DNA of 64,000 nt from JABJMC01 sp964473745 (GTDB taxonomy: Bacteria; Patescibacteriota; Gracilibacteria; UBA1369; UBA12473), in assembly GCA_964473745.1 (NCBI GenBank), contig CAYYQE010000004.1, forward strand, positions 1 to 64,000, given 5' to 3'. Every line of letters starts with the position of its first letter. The first letter of the stretch is position 1. The notes beneath the pieces are model-generated. The model was not told the DNA's origin and searched no databases. It was given only the letters and a program-made list of their open reading frames with translations. Positions 1 to 8,899 of the stretch are shown here, one piece after another. The translations under genes and the position numbers were made by a program.

Positions 1-63
1 ACAGGAATACAATGTTTCCAGGTGGGCTCAAATCGACATGTCAAACGTATGGTACGTACACGA
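1..63 (-). repeat. Dispersed hairpin repeat, copy a (cut by window start)
   Basis: Bases 1-46 are an exact reverse complement of 26165-26210, and similarity continues more weakly to about 63 (GTAC- and TTGAC-containing arm). The outer arm of the element is missing because the window begins inside it. The position suggests the scaffold may have ended in this repeat. Confidence 0.85.
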
Positions 64-202
64 AAAGGGTCCCCCGGAGGGAAGAGCGGTGAGGAGAGTG
101 AGGGGCGCGCCGCAATCTTTGTAATCTTTTATTGCGCGTTTGGGTAAAATGTTTTCTACATATTCAATTTTGGATGCGAACGCAATAAAGGCTTGATTTT
201 TG

Positions 203-535
203 GCTTAGATAAGCTGAAAACTAGGATTTTTGTGGTGTTTTAAATTTGGCCCACTTTTTTCGTCTATTTTTTGGACTTTTTGAGATTTTATGGGTTTTTA
301 GCTTTTTAGTTTTCACTAAAATAACAGGTTAATCTACCACTCTTCGTACAACTAATTTGTTCACCTCAAAATCCGTGTAATTAATTTGTTCGCAAAAAAG
401 GCTTAATTTTTCGCTTAAAACAGCCGTTTTTTGGCTTTTTAAAGGCGTTTTTTCGCACACACCCATTTCGGAGTTTTTGGCTTAAACAGCCACTAAAACC
501 TGCATCACTTTTTTGTACAAATGGCTTAAATAAGC
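203..535. promoter_or_regulatory. Two GCTTA-N2-TAAGC palindromes before ftsA
   Basis: Perfect 12-bp palindromes lie at 203-214 (spacer GA) and 524-535 (spacer AA). The second sits 21 bp upstream of the ftsA -35 box. The same palindrome occurs three times before dnaN. It is probably the site of a DNA-binding protein; the protein is not identified. Confidence 0.6.
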
Positions 536-556
536 GCTTTCTTGGGGGAAAAGCTC

Positions 557-585
557 TTGCGTTGGCCTTTTTGATGCTCTATAGT
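557..585 (+). promoter_or_regulatory. ftsA promoter
   Basis: TTGCGT (557-562), a 17-bp spacer and TATAGT (580-585) form a good sigma-70-type promoter about 35 bp before the ftsA start. The -35 form TTGCGT recurs in front of RNase J and the 7711-8109 gene. Confidence 0.7.
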
Positions 586-619
586 CAGCCCAGATTTTCT
601 GACATTAACATATTTATCC

Positions 620-1855
620 ATGGCCAAAAGTCATGTTATTGCCGGTCTAGATATTGGTAGCTCCAAAATTCGGACCGTCGTAGGAACACTTGGTGAGAAG
701 TCTTCAGATCTTAATATTATCGGTGTTGGCGTTGCCCCTTCTATGGGACTTCGCAAAGGCCGAGTTATTGATGTTGAAGAAGCAATTAATAGTATTTCTT
801 CTTCATTAGAAGATGCTGAACGAATGTCTGGTGAGCCAATCAATCATGTTTTCCTCGGAATCGGGGGAGGCCACCTCGAATCTATGGATTCTAAGGGTGT
901 GATCGCGGTCCCAGATGGTAACGAAATTACCGAATCAGATGTAAATCGTGTTTTAGAGGCAGCTCAGGCTGTTTCAATTCCTTCAAATCGTCGAATTCTT
1001 CGTATTATTCCAAAAGCCTTCACTGTTGATGAGCAAAAAGGAATTAAGTATCCGGTTGGAATGACTGGAATTCGATTGGAAGTTGAGGCTCATTTAGTAA
1101 CTGGTCTTACGCCAGCGATCGCTAATATTGAAAAATGTGTGCACCAAGCAGGTGTGGATGTAGATGATATTATCCCAACCGGCCTGGCTGCGGCAGAGTC
1201 TGTTCTTTCTAAGAGACAAAAAGAACTTGGCGTTGTTGTTGTAGATATTGGTTGTGGTGGAGCTTCGGTTGTAGTTTTTGAAGAAGGAACCACTCTTCAT
1301 ACCGCTACCATCCCTGTTGGTGGTGAAAGTGTGACTAATGATATTGCGATTGGTCTTCGAACTTCTATTGATACCGCTGAAAAGATTAAAATCGAGTATG
1401 GTTCTTGTACCCCAGAAGATATTAATGAACGTGAAACCATTGATCTTTCTTTAATTAGCAAGATTGATACACAAACGGTTTCCAAGCGTCATATGGCAGA
1501 AATTATTCAAGCTCGTTATCATGAGATTTTTGTTTTAGTAAAAGATGAACTAGCTAAGATTAATCGAGATGGCATGCTCCCCGCCGGAGTTGTATTAACC
1601 GGCGCTGGTGTAAAAATGCCAGGTGCGATTGATTTGGCTCGTGAAACTCTTAATTTACCTGTTCAAGTAGGCTTCCCTCAGAATTTCGAGGGAGTTGTAG
1701 ATAAGATTGATGACCCAGCTTATTCTGCAGCTATTGGCCTTGCGATTTGGGGCTCTCGTTTTGAGGGGCACTCTTATCGTTTAGATTTCCGCAGTTTAAA
1801 CCTAGGCAAGGCGCTCCACGGCGTCAAAGGCTGGGTGCGCAGTCTCCTCCCTTAA
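620..1855 (+). CDS. ftsA: Cell division protein FtsA
   Basis: Actin-like ATPase that tethers FtsZ to the membrane and recruits later division proteins. The 411-residue length and the opening VIAGLDIGSSKIRTVVG (actin-fold phosphate 1 motif) fit the family; VVVDIGCGGASVVVF near residue 205 is phosphate 2 and VLTGAGVKMPG near 325 is the adenosine motif. The C-terminus ends in a short basic and hydrophobic helix (VKGWVRSLLP) that fits the membrane-targeting helix. ftsZ follows after 49 bp, so the two are probably cotranscribed from the promoter at 557-585. No Shine-Dalgarno is evident before the ATG. Confidence 0.97.
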   Translation: MAKSHVIAGLDIGSSKIRTVVGTLGEKSSDLNIIGVGVAPSMGLRKGRVIDVEEAINSISSSLEDAERMSGEPINHVFLGIGGGHLESMDSKGVIAVPDGNEITESDVNRVLEAAQAVSIPSNRRILRIIPKAFTVDEQKGIKYPVGMTGIRLEVEAHLVTGLTPAIANIEKCVHQAGVDVDDIIPTGLAAAESVLSKRQKELGVVVVDIGCGGASVVVFEEGTTLHTATIPVGGESVTNDIAIGLRTSIDTAEKIKIEYGSCTPEDINERETIDLSLISKIDTQTVSKRHMAEIIQARYHEIFVLVKDELAKINRDGMLPAGVVLTGAGVKMPGAIDLARETLNLPVQVGFPQNFEGVVDKIDDPAYSAAIGLAIWGSRFEGHSYRLDFRSLNLGKALHGVKGWVRSLLP

Positions 1856-1904
1856 CAAAACACTTACCTCCCTTAACCTTACTACTTTTTTAAAGACCTA
1901 ACCC

Positions 1905-3098
1905 ATGGCATCACAAAAGGACGACCAAGACGCAGCATTGCGTAATCTTTTTTCTTCCTCGTCGCCTAAAAAGCACAATATGGAAGTTACACCTGATATT
2001 ACGCCAGTTGCTCAAATCAAGGTTATTGGTTTGGGAGGTGGCGGTTCAAATGCAGTGAATCGAATGGTTAAATCCAACGTTCGCGGCATTGAATTTCTAG
2101 CAGTTAATACTGACTCACAAGCTCTTTACCACTCTGAAGCTCCTTCCAAAATTAATATTGGAAAGGCAACTACACGTGGACTTGGCGCGGGTGCTAACCC
2201 AGAAGTTGGGAAGCAAGCCGCCGAAGAAAGTTCTGAAGAAATTAAATCTATGTTGCAAGGCGCAGACATGGTGTTTATTACCTGTGGACTTGGTGGTGGC
2301 ACCGGAACTGGTGGCGCTCCAGTGTTAGCAGAAATTGCCAAAGAACTTGGCATTTTGACTGTAGCGGTAGTGACTAAACCTTTCTCTTTTGAAGGGGCTC
2401 GCCGCAAAGTTCAAGGCGAAGAAGGCCTTGAAAATCTAAAAAACAAAGTTGACACCTTAATTACTATTCCAAATGACAAGATTCTTTCTTTAATTGATAA
2501 GAAAACTCCGCTGATGGATGCCTTCACTGTTGTGGATGACGTTCTTCGCCAAGGAGTGCAAGGAATTGCGGATTTAATTACTGTTCATGGAATGATTAAC
2601 GTTGACTTCGCTGATGTGAAGACTGTGATGGAGAATGCTGGTTCCGCGTTAATGGGAATTGGTTATGGAACAGGAGAGAATCGGGCCGCCGAAGCTGCTA
2701 AGGCAGCAATTGAAAGCCCATTACTTGAGCTTGATATTGTTGGAGCGAAAGGAATTTTGTTCAACATTACTGGTGGAAATGACCTTTCTATGTTTGAAGT
2801 GGATGAAGCTGCTCGAATTATTACTGAAGCGGCTGACCCAGACGCTAATATTATCTTTGGTGCGGTGGTAAATGATTCTTACACCGGTGAAATTAAGGTT
2901 ACGGTAGTTGCTACTGGATTTGATGAAAGCAAACGTGGCGGAGCAACTATGTACCGTGGCGGAATTGAAAATCGGGCAAGTGCGGCTCGAAAAGCTCCAG
3001 CCGGAAGTGGCAGTGGCAGCGAAGAGGCAAATGCACCTAAAAAGGCCGAGAATGAGTTGGATATTCCAGCGTTCATTCGACGTTCAATGACTAAGTAA
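1905..3098 (+). CDS. ftsZ: Cell division protein FtsZ
   Basis: Tubulin-like GTPase that polymerises into the division ring. The tubulin signature GGGTGTGGAP is near residue 130, an N-terminal GLGGGGSNAVNRM loop near 41, and the T7 synergy-loop region (NVDFADVKTVM) near 230. After the globular core there is a linker rich in Gly, Ser, Ala and charged residues (about 350-380), then the conserved C-terminal peptide DIPAFIRR, the FtsA-binding tail. Length (397) is normal. A hairpin terminator follows, so the ftsAZ unit ends here. The N-terminal 35 residues are a typical variable extension. Confidence 0.98.
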   Translation: MASQKDDQDAALRNLFSSSSPKKHNMEVTPDITPVAQIKVIGLGGGGSNAVNRMVKSNVRGIEFLAVNTDSQALYHSEAPSKINIGKATTRGLGAGANPEVGKQAAEESSEEIKSMLQGADMVFITCGLGGGTGTGGAPVLAEIAKELGILTVAVVTKPFSFEGARRKVQGEEGLENLKNKVDTLITIPNDKILSLIDKKTPLMDAFTVVDDVLRQGVQGIADLITVHGMINVDFADVKTVMENAGSALMGIGYGTGENRAAEAAKAAIESPLLELDIVGAKGILFNITGGNDLSMFEVDEAARIITEAADPDANIIFGAVVNDSYTGEIKVTVVATGFDESKRGGATMYRGGIENRASAARKAPAGSGSGSEEANAPKKAENELDIPAFIRRSMTK

Positions 3099-3108
3099 TT
3101 TAAACTTT

Positions 3109-3142
3109 TAAAAAGGCCCTACTGAAAAGTGGGGCTTTTTTG
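3109..3142 (+). terminator. Terminator after ftsZ
   Basis: AAAAAGGCCC pairs with GGGGCTTTTTT across a short loop, followed by T residues. It is a classical intrinsic terminator 11 bp after the ftsZ stop. Confidence 0.8.
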
Positions 3143-3151
3143 TTTGTATGC

Positions 3152-3157
3152 TAAAAT
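3152..3157 (+). promoter_or_regulatory. -10 box giving a leaderless mRNA (FemAB gene)
   Basis: TAAAAT ends exactly 6 nt before the ATG at 3164, so transcription should begin at or next to the start codon. The -35 region overlaps the ftsZ terminator and is weak. Confidence 0.45.
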
Positions 3158-3163
3158 CTTACC

Positions 3164-4093
3164 ATGAATAATGCGTCATTATTTCAATCCAAAGCCTGGG
3201 GTGAGTTTCAGCAGGAACTGGGTTCTCGGGGCAAGTTTTGGGCCTTAACAACTGATGGGGGAGCCGCTTTGGTTGTGCGACATCGGCTGCCTTTTGGATT
3301 GTGTTGGTTGGCGATTGAAAGGGGGCCTGTGTTGCGTGGTGGGGAGGCGGGGGCGATTTGGGAAGATTTATTTGAGCAGGTTAAGGGTTTGGCGCGCAAA
3401 GAGAAAGCTGTTTTTGTGCGGATCGAGCCGTCCGAAGGGGATGATTTGAATTATTTAGATAAAAAATGGCGTAAAGCCCATGCTCATTATCAGCCGGAAT
3501 GGACATTAAAAGTGGATTTAGAACCTTCTTTAGAAGAAATTTTGGCCCAAATGAAGCAAAAAGGTCGCTACAATATTCGGGTAGCAGAAAAAAAGGGAGT
3601 TTTAGTACGAAAAGGAAAAGGCGCCGAAGATGTGACTGCTTTTTATAAAATTCTTCAGAAAACTGGGGGACGAGATGGTTTTCATATTCACGACGAGGAA
3701 TATTATCAGGAATTTGTAAAAGCGGCGACAGCCGGGGATTGGGGAACGCTTTATTTAGCAGAACATGAAGGCCAGGTTATTGGGGGAATTATAGCGACTT
3801 TTTATGGGGATACCGGGACTTATTATTATGGGGCTTCGGATCATGAATTTAGATCATTAATGGCCCCTTATTTGATTCAATGGACAGCGATGCAGGAAGC
3901 CAAGAAACGCGGCTTGAAATGGTATGACTTTTTGGGGATTGCTCCTCCGGATCAGCCAAAGCACCCCTGGGTGGGGATCACGCAATTTAAGCAAAAATTT
4001 GGTGGTGAAATAGTGCATTACCAAAAAGCGCGGGAATTTGTTTTCCGGCCTCTTTGGTATTTGTTATTGCGTGTAAGAAAACTGATAATCTGA
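3164..4093 (+). CDS. FemAB-family aminoacyltransferase (peptidoglycan bridge)
   Basis: A 309-residue member of the FemABX/GNAT-fold family, which adds amino acids from aminoacyl-tRNA to the lipid II stem peptide in the cytoplasm. Recognisable elements are the N-terminal FQSKAWGEFQQELG, the segment MKQKGRYNIRVAEKKGV (about 125-142), the GGIIATFYGDTGTYYYGASD strand region (about 200-222) and the C-terminal WYDFLGIAPP...GITQFKQKFGG block. It is of bacterial FemX-like size. Its position after ftsAZ and in a window with murL, murD2 and PBP1A supports a wall role. The 3' end overlaps the opposite-strand gene by 30 bp. It ends in TGA, which shows TGA is read as stop. The residue added cannot be told from sequence. 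Confidence 0.85.
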   Translation: MNNASLFQSKAWGEFQQELGSRGKFWALTTDGGAALVVRHRLPFGLCWLAIERGPVLRGGEAGAIWEDLFEQVKGLARKEKAVFVRIEPSEGDDLNYLDKKWRKAHAHYQPEWTLKVDLEPSLEEILAQMKQKGRYNIRVAEKKGVLVRKGKGAEDVTAFYKILQKTGGRDGFHIHDEEYYQEFVKAATAGDWGTLYLAEHEGQVIGGIIATFYGDTGTYYYGASDHEFRSLMAPYLIQWTAMQEAKKRGLKWYDFLGIAPPDQPKHPWVGITQFKQKFGGEIVHYQKAREFVFRPLWYLLLRVRKLII

Positions 4094-7000
4094 GCCTGAT
4101 TCTTCTTTGTAGCCACCACCAGGAAGTTCTATAAGAACTTTTCCGCTACGGTGAACTCCGGCTGGGTAATCAAATTCAGCTGCCCATTCGGCTTGGATTA
4201 AAAGATCCACCACGTTAGAGATACTTAAATCATCTAGATCTCCATGAAAACGAACATTGCTAGGGAGCGCCTCAACTGCCTCAGTTAAGAAATTAATGGA
4301 TTTTATATAGCGATTAGCTTCTGGGGCGCCAGCAGCGCCGATTGCTTTACCGAAATGCTCAGCAATTGCTTTGCGCTTTGCTTTGGCGCGTTGCGCTGGA
4401 CGAAGGTTTTCCGCGGGTGCCAGAGAGGCCACAAATTCTTGAGCATTTTTATAGTTAAAGCCCATCATGTGTTCTAGTTCACGTTTGCGAAGCTTGGTCT
4501 TGTTGCGCATCGCACGGAGCTTAATAGCTTTGCGAGTGGTAAGGTCATCTTCTCCTATTAATTCAAGGCGAGGGCCTTTTGGCTTTTCAAGCTCACGGTG
4601 AACAACTGCTACATCTGCCTCTGCTCCGAATTGAACATCAATCATAAACCTGTCTTTGGTGATAACCATGTTAATGCTAACGTCAGCAAGGTTTGCTACC
4701 TCGCCGCCAGCTAGGGTGATTTCAAATTCTTTTTTACTTTCTCGTGTAACGGTAATTAGTCCGCCTAAGAAACTTTCAGAGTCTCCTACCGGAATACTTT
4801 CGTATCCGCCAGTTGCAAAGAATTTCCCTAATCTTATTAACTCAGGGCCATATTTTTTGACTAGTTCGCTGCCCAAAATGGCTTGAACTACATCTTTTAT
4901 ACTTGATATTCCTTTGCTCATAATTGCCTCTGCAATTTCCTGAGCAGTCGGACAAGTGTGAGCGACTTCAGCGGCCTCTTCTGTGCTGCCTTCTGGGGCA
5001 ACTTCGGTGCCTCCGCCTCCTCCTTCAGAGGCTTCTTCGGCTGGCTCAACTGGTTCGGCTAGGAATGTGTCTTTTTGAGCCTCGAATCTAGAGACATCAT
5101 CTGTGACCAATGGTTTTCGTGCTTCCGCGGCCTCAATAAGGGAGCCTTTAAAAGAAATTTCGCAACCATCTTGAGAGGCATCATGAAGTCGTTCAAATAA
5201 ATTCTTTCCAGGATATTTATCAAAACTACCTTTTCCGCCAGTAATATCAACATGGTTTTCGCCTCCTGGGGCATTTAAAACTCCCATGCCAGCAGCAACT
5301 AATCTATCGTCTCCGCCTGACTTCCCAACCTCTTTCGCAAGCATATCCAGGGCGTCATCTAATCCGTCGGCTATAACTTCTTTGTCAGAATTAGGAGGAG
5401 GGAAAGTTACTTCTTTTCCTTCATATGGAGAAACTTCTGAAGTTTCGGTGCCTCCACCTGGTTCAGTATCAAGGGCTCCTCCGCCCTCAACTCCTGTTGG
5501 GCGTCCGCCAGGGAGTTCTGGGCCCAAGTCTACATCACCTGCACCAGCGTCTTCTGAGCCATCAGGTGCCTCATCAGCATCAGCTTCGGCAGCAGCGGCA
5601 GCCGCGGCTGCTTGAGCTGCTAAAGCGTCGTCTAAATCAGTAGTGATTTGGTCGGCGATTTCAATTTCAGCATCTACTTCTACGGTTGTGAGTAACCCTC
5701 CGGCATTTAAAACTGCGGCTTGAGCAAGAATGCGTTCTGCAAGGCTTTCTTTTGCGGCTTCGTCTTCGAGCGTTTTGAGTTTGTCTTCTAACGCTTCTAA
5801 TTCGGCGGCCTTAGCTTTACAGGTTTCATCACGAGCAGCTTGTTGGGCTGTTTCAATAGCGGCAATTTCTGTTTCCAAGGCGGGGATGTCTACATCTACA
5901 GCCTTTTTAACAGCATCAAAGTCAGTAACCGCAGGGTCTAAGGCGGTTACGAGATCCTTGTATTTTGCTTCTAAAGCGAGATAGTCTGCTTCTTCCATTT
6001 CTAGCTTAAGAGCGTCTAACCTTGGTTTAAGTTCGCCAGTAAGTTTGTCTTGGCCGGCAACACGCATTTCTTCGCGCTTTTTACCAAGAAAAGCATCCAG
6101 CGTAGCAAATAATGTTGGGATTTGAATAACCGCAGCTACAATTTCTGACATCTTTTCAGAAGGAATTGGAGTCCCGAGCGCATCTAGGCCGGCAATTAAC
6201 TTGTCTCTTTGGACAACAACCGGGCTGGCTGGGTCTTCCAATTTATCAAAATCTGCGGCGCGAGCAGCTACTATTTGTTTTGCTTTGTTGCGCTCTAAAT
6301 TTCTTTGGGTTTCTTCTAATCCTGGGACTGCTTCTATGGCTTTTTTAATGTCTGCGTAGTCAGTGTAATAGATTTTTTTACTAGGGTCGGCCCAATCTTG
6401 AAGAAGATCGTTCATTGCCTGTAATGCTACGTGAGTTGGGGTCAAATCAGCAGTAACAACTCCATACTTTGCCCCTAAAGTGTCTAATTGTGTTTCTACG
6501 ACGGCAGCTTGCCCCAGAAAATTCGAATTTGCTGCTTCTGCAGCCATTACTTGTGCCTTAGCTACAGGAGCTGGAATACTGTGTTCTTGGATAAACTTCA
6601 TGTGGTCATGCCAAACATCAAAAGCAAAAATTGGGTTTTCTTGAACGGATTTCGTGGGACCCATCATTGGTATTTTGGAGGGCGTAGAAGTAACTTTTCT
6701 TGCCCCAGTGCTTTCAACTTGGCTGACAATTTTTTTGTTTTCACTCTTTTTAGGGGTGTAGCTGGCGGCGTCCGGATTAGTGGTGTCGGTAAATTGCCAA
6801 GCAACACTGGCAGCATCCATAGGTTCGTCGTAATAGTCAGTTGAGCTATCGTGAATGTACATGTTTAATCCAAGCTCTAATTTAATGTAGTCAACAAAAG
6901 CTTTTTGGACTACATCAGGTGCTTGTTTAAAGTCTGGATCTCCAAAATAGCGATCGCTATTACATTGTTCGACTAAAGCTGTTATTCCTGGTTCTTTAAT

Positions 7001-7690
7001 AACTTCGCTTCCTTTGTTGGCCGGGTGCTGTCTTACAAAGTTTTCTACATGTAGTGCGGCGGCAGTTTGGCTTAAGTTGCCAGTTGCTTCTTGCGAAAAT
7101 TCTTGAACTTCGGCTCGGAGAGCAGCGGCACCGGATGCCGACTCTAGGCTGCCTTGGCGACTTGGGTCAACCTTGGCTACAGATCCAGCCGTTGGCGTGG
7201 AATGAATGTATTCAGTCCCGGTTAAATCGGCTAGGGTGTTTAGTGTTTCTTCTGTAATTGCCGCTCTTTCGTCCCATACTTCATCTTTACTTCTGGTGCT
7301 TTCCAGGGCGGAAGTTCTTGTCATCGCTAAAACATATTCAGCTCTTATTGTTTCAATGGCTACGAGCATTTGGCCGACTAAGGCGTTTATTTCTTCTTGG
7401 GGAACACTAGTTCCAGCTAGGCCATCTCTAATGTCCTTTTCGGCAATTTGGGCAGCGTTAACAAACACTGGCGCCATTTCTTGGGGTGTCAGCATGATGG
7501 CTTCGTTATCGCCAGCTTGCCGGCGATCCAAGAGCTCAATCATGTCTGGAGTTAGCGCGCTTTCCCCTGGCATTTCTTGATATTCGCCGGAGGGGTCAAC
7601 CTCGTACCGATCTTTTCGGGCGGTACGCTTATTTCTTTCTTCCATATGGATAAGTCGTTTTTCCTTGAAAGTGTTGAATAAGTTGAACAT
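4064..7690 (-). CDS. Unrecognised 1208-aa acidic coiled-coil protein
   Basis: I do not recognise this family. No signal peptide or membrane segment is visible. The first ~450 residues are mixed helical sequence; about 540-690 is strongly charged, Ala/Glu/Lys-rich coiled coil; about 690-790 is low complexity (an Ala run, then acidic, Gly and Pro-rich linker); about 790-890 forms a small globular segment (HVDITGGKGSFDKYPGKN); another Glu/Gly linker follows, then a C-terminal globular part (about 930-1208) with beta-rich and basic helical stretches. It starts 20 bp after the small basic gene at 7711-8109, so both probably form one transcript. A structural or scaffold role is only a guess. The alternative Met at residue 16 (7645) is possible. 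Confidence 0.75.
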   Translation of the reverse strand: MFNLFNTFKEKRLIHMEERNKRTARKDRYEVDPSGEYQEMPGESALTPDMIELLDRRQAGDNEAIMLTPQEMAPVFVNAAQIAEKDIRDGLAGTSVPQEEINALVGQMLVAIETIRAEYVLAMTRTSALESTRSKDEVWDERAAITEETLNTLADLTGTEYIHSTPTAGSVAKVDPSRQGSLESASGAAALRAEVQEFSQEATGNLSQTAAALHVENFVRQHPANKGSEVIKEPGITALVEQCNSDRYFGDPDFKQAPDVVQKAFVDYIKLELGLNMYIHDSSTDYYDEPMDAASVAWQFTDTTNPDAASYTPKKSENKKIVSQVESTGARKVTSTPSKIPMMGPTKSVQENPIFAFDVWHDHMKFIQEHSIPAPVAKAQVMAAEAANSNFLGQAAVVETQLDTLGAKYGVVTADLTPTHVALQAMNDLLQDWADPSKKIYYTDYADIKKAIEAVPGLEETQRNLERNKAKQIVAARAADFDKLEDPASPVVVQRDKLIAGLDALGTPIPSEKMSEIVAAVIQIPTLFATLDAFLGKKREEMRVAGQDKLTGELKPRLDALKLEMEEADYLALEAKYKDLVTALDPAVTDFDAVKKAVDVDIPALETEIAAIETAQQAARDETCKAKAAELEALEDKLKTLEDEAAKESLAERILAQAAVLNAGGLLTTVEVDAEIEIADQITTDLDDALAAQAAAAAAAAEADADEAPDGSEDAGAGDVDLGPELPGGRPTGVEGGGALDTEPGGGTETSEVSPYEGKEVTFPPPNSDKEVIADGLDDALDMLAKEVGKSGGDDRLVAAGMGVLNAPGGENHVDITGGKGSFDKYPGKNLFERLHDASQDGCEISFKGSLIEAAEARKPLVTDDVSRFEAQKDTFLAEPVEPAEEASEGGGGGTEVAPEGSTEEAAEVAHTCPTAQEIAEAIMSKGISSIKDVVQAILGSELVKKYGPELIRLGKFFATGGYESIPVGDSESFLGGLITVTRESKKEFEITLAGGEVANLADVSINMVITKDRFMIDVQFGAEADVAVVHRELEKPKGPRLELIGEDDLTTRKAIKLRAMRNKTKLRKRELEHMMGFNYKNAQEFVASLAPAENLRPAQRAKAKRKAIAEHFGKAIGAAGAPEANRYIKSINFLTEAVEALPSNVRFHGDLDDLSISNVVDLLIQAEWAAEFDYPAGVHRSGKVLIELPGGGYKEESGSDYQFSYTQ

Positions 7691-7710
7691 TTTGTTTTTG
7701 TTTTAAGAAA

Positions 7711-8109
7711 TTATGAAAGAAGGGCTGAAGAATGTTTTTGTTCTTCTAGTCGATCGTATTTTTCGATCAACTGGGTTTGTTTACGTTTATACTGGTCCTT
7801 TAAGTTTTTTAACTTAAGGAGCGCTTTTTTCCCGGCTTCAAAATTGTGTACCGTAAGTGCCTTGTAAGCACCTTGCTCTTTTTGTAGTGTTTGCACGGCT
7901 TTGACTTGTTTGCCTTCTGGGAGCTGATGGAGAGCTTTGACAAGTTTCCCCTGAATCTTTTTTGGTAAAGATTTTACAGCCACCGAAGTTTGAACTAAGG
8001 TCTTTATGTTTTCTTGTGGATCACCAAAGACGCCTTTGACGCGTCGCACATCATCTTTTTTAGATGATTTGGTTTTTTTAGTATGTTTTTGTTTTTTTGG
8101 TGAAGCCAT
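7711..8109 (-). CDS. Small lysine-rich basic protein, unknown
   Basis: A 132-residue very basic protein. The first 25 residues are almost all Lys/Ser/Thr (KKQKHTKKTKSSKKDD), followed by helical sequence with heptad-like Leu/Lys patterns (KALLKLKNLKDQYKRKQTQLIEKYDRLEEQ). No known fold is recognised. The charge suggests nucleic-acid binding or binding to the large acidic product of the next gene, with which it shares a transcript (20-bp gap). A promoter lies 31-59 bp upstream. Role is inference only. Confidence 0.7.
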   Translation of the reverse strand: MASPKKQKHTKKTKSSKKDDVRRVKGVFGDPQENIKTLVQTSVAVKSLPKKIQGKLVKALHQLPEGKQVKAVQTLQKEQGAYKALTVHNFEAGKKALLKLKNLKDQYKRKQTQLIEKYDRLEEQKHSSALLS

Positions 8110-8422
8110 AAGATGATTTTTTAATTTATGTTTCTTTTTATTTTACACTAAAACAGACATTTACGCAAGGGGTCAGAACTAAAAAGACCCCCAGCTTTTA
8201 GTTGCCCCGTTATAAGTGTGCGCGAATTTGACCAAATAGCCTCAATTCAATAATTAGAAAAGGTTTTTATGGTGTAATTTAACAGAGAAGAATCTGTGCC
8301 CGGGCACAAATTTTCAGGGTAGATTTAACCTAAACCCTCCACGCCCCCTTATATGTCAAATCCACGCGTTTTGGAAAAACTGGGGCTGGTCCTGGAGGGC
8401 ACAACGAGGTTGACGCTCTTAC
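8110..8422. other. Non-coding region with hairpins
   Basis: No gene seen. It contains the operon promoter at its left end, a GGGGTC/GACCCC inverted repeat near 8170-8200 nested with AACTAAAA/TTTTAGTT, a perfect 14-bp palindrome TGTGCCCGGGCACA (8295-8308), and a larger hairpin near 8335-8398 whose arms contain CCCTCCA and TGGAGGG plus CCCC/GGGG. The last lies just past the def stop and may end the prfB-def transcript, though no T-run follows on that strand. Confidence 0.5.
8140..8168 (-). promoter_or_regulatory. Promoter of the basic protein / 1208-aa operon
   Basis: Read on the minus strand: TTGCGT (8163-8168), 17-bp spacer, TAAAAT (8140-8145) preceded by TG. The ATG is 31 bp downstream. Confidence 0.6.
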
Positions 8423-8899
8423 TTATACCTCTTCATGCACTTCCTCACAATGATCTAAATAGAGTTTTCCATTCAAATGGTCCACTTCGTGTTGAATTAT
8501 CCGGGCATTGAATCCGTCTAAAGTTAAGGTGTTTTCGTGGCCTTTTAAATCTTGGTAGGTAAAGGTGATTGTTTTGTGTCGTTTGGTGTCGCCCCAGGTT
8601 CCAGGAACACTTAAGCAGCCTTCTTCCATTTCAGTCATTTTTTCGGATTTGTGGGTGATGCGGGGGTTAATCAAAACCAATATTAATTCGTTTTTTGTCT
8701 CGGGATTAAGGCGGGCGACGGCGATTTGCAGTGAAATGCCTACTTGGGGGGCGGCTAACCCAACGCCATTAATAGAAAACATGGTTTCTTCCATGTCTTT
8801 GGCTAGTTTTTTTAATTTTTTGTCGACCTTTTTTACAGGTTTGGCAACGTCACGGAGGAGAGGGTTGTCTTCTTTTTTGGGAATTTCGAGAATGGTCAT
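8423..8899 (-). CDS. def: Peptide deformylase
   Basis: Removes the N-formyl group from new proteins; a metal-dependent cytosolic enzyme. All three signature motifs are present: GVGLAAPQVG (near 46), EEGCLSVPG (Cys ligand, near 92) and HEVDHLNG (two His ligands and the catalytic Glu, near 137). Length of 158 residues is typical. The start ATG overlaps the stop codon of prfB (ATGA), so translation is coupled to release factor 2. Both act at the ribosome. Confidence 0.97.
   Translation of the reverse strand: MTILEIPKKEDNPLLRDVAKPVKKVDKKLKKLAKDMEETMFSINGVGLAAPQVGISLQIAVARLNPETKNELILVLINPRITHKSEKMTEMEEGCLSVPGTWGDTKRHKTITFTYQDLKGHENTLTLDGFNARIIQHEVDHLNGKLYLDHCEEVHEEV

Larger units (their letters stand above)
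1..619. other. Non-coding region upstream of ftsA
   Basis: I see no convincing gene in this AT-rich stretch. It holds a truncated dispersed hairpin repeat at its left edge, an inverted repeat of 9 bp (TTTATTGCG at 128-136 and its complement at 181-189), two direct copies of TAATTTGTTC near 352 and 382, two GCTTA-N2-TAAGC palindromes and the ftsA promoter. Many short runs of the form GGCTTA occur between 200 and 540. The region looks regulatory. Confidence 0.6.

Noticed and set aside
5286..5643. Plus-strand frames in the Ala/Pro-rich zone
   Set aside because: They are antisense shadows of the low-complexity linker in the 1208-aa gene.
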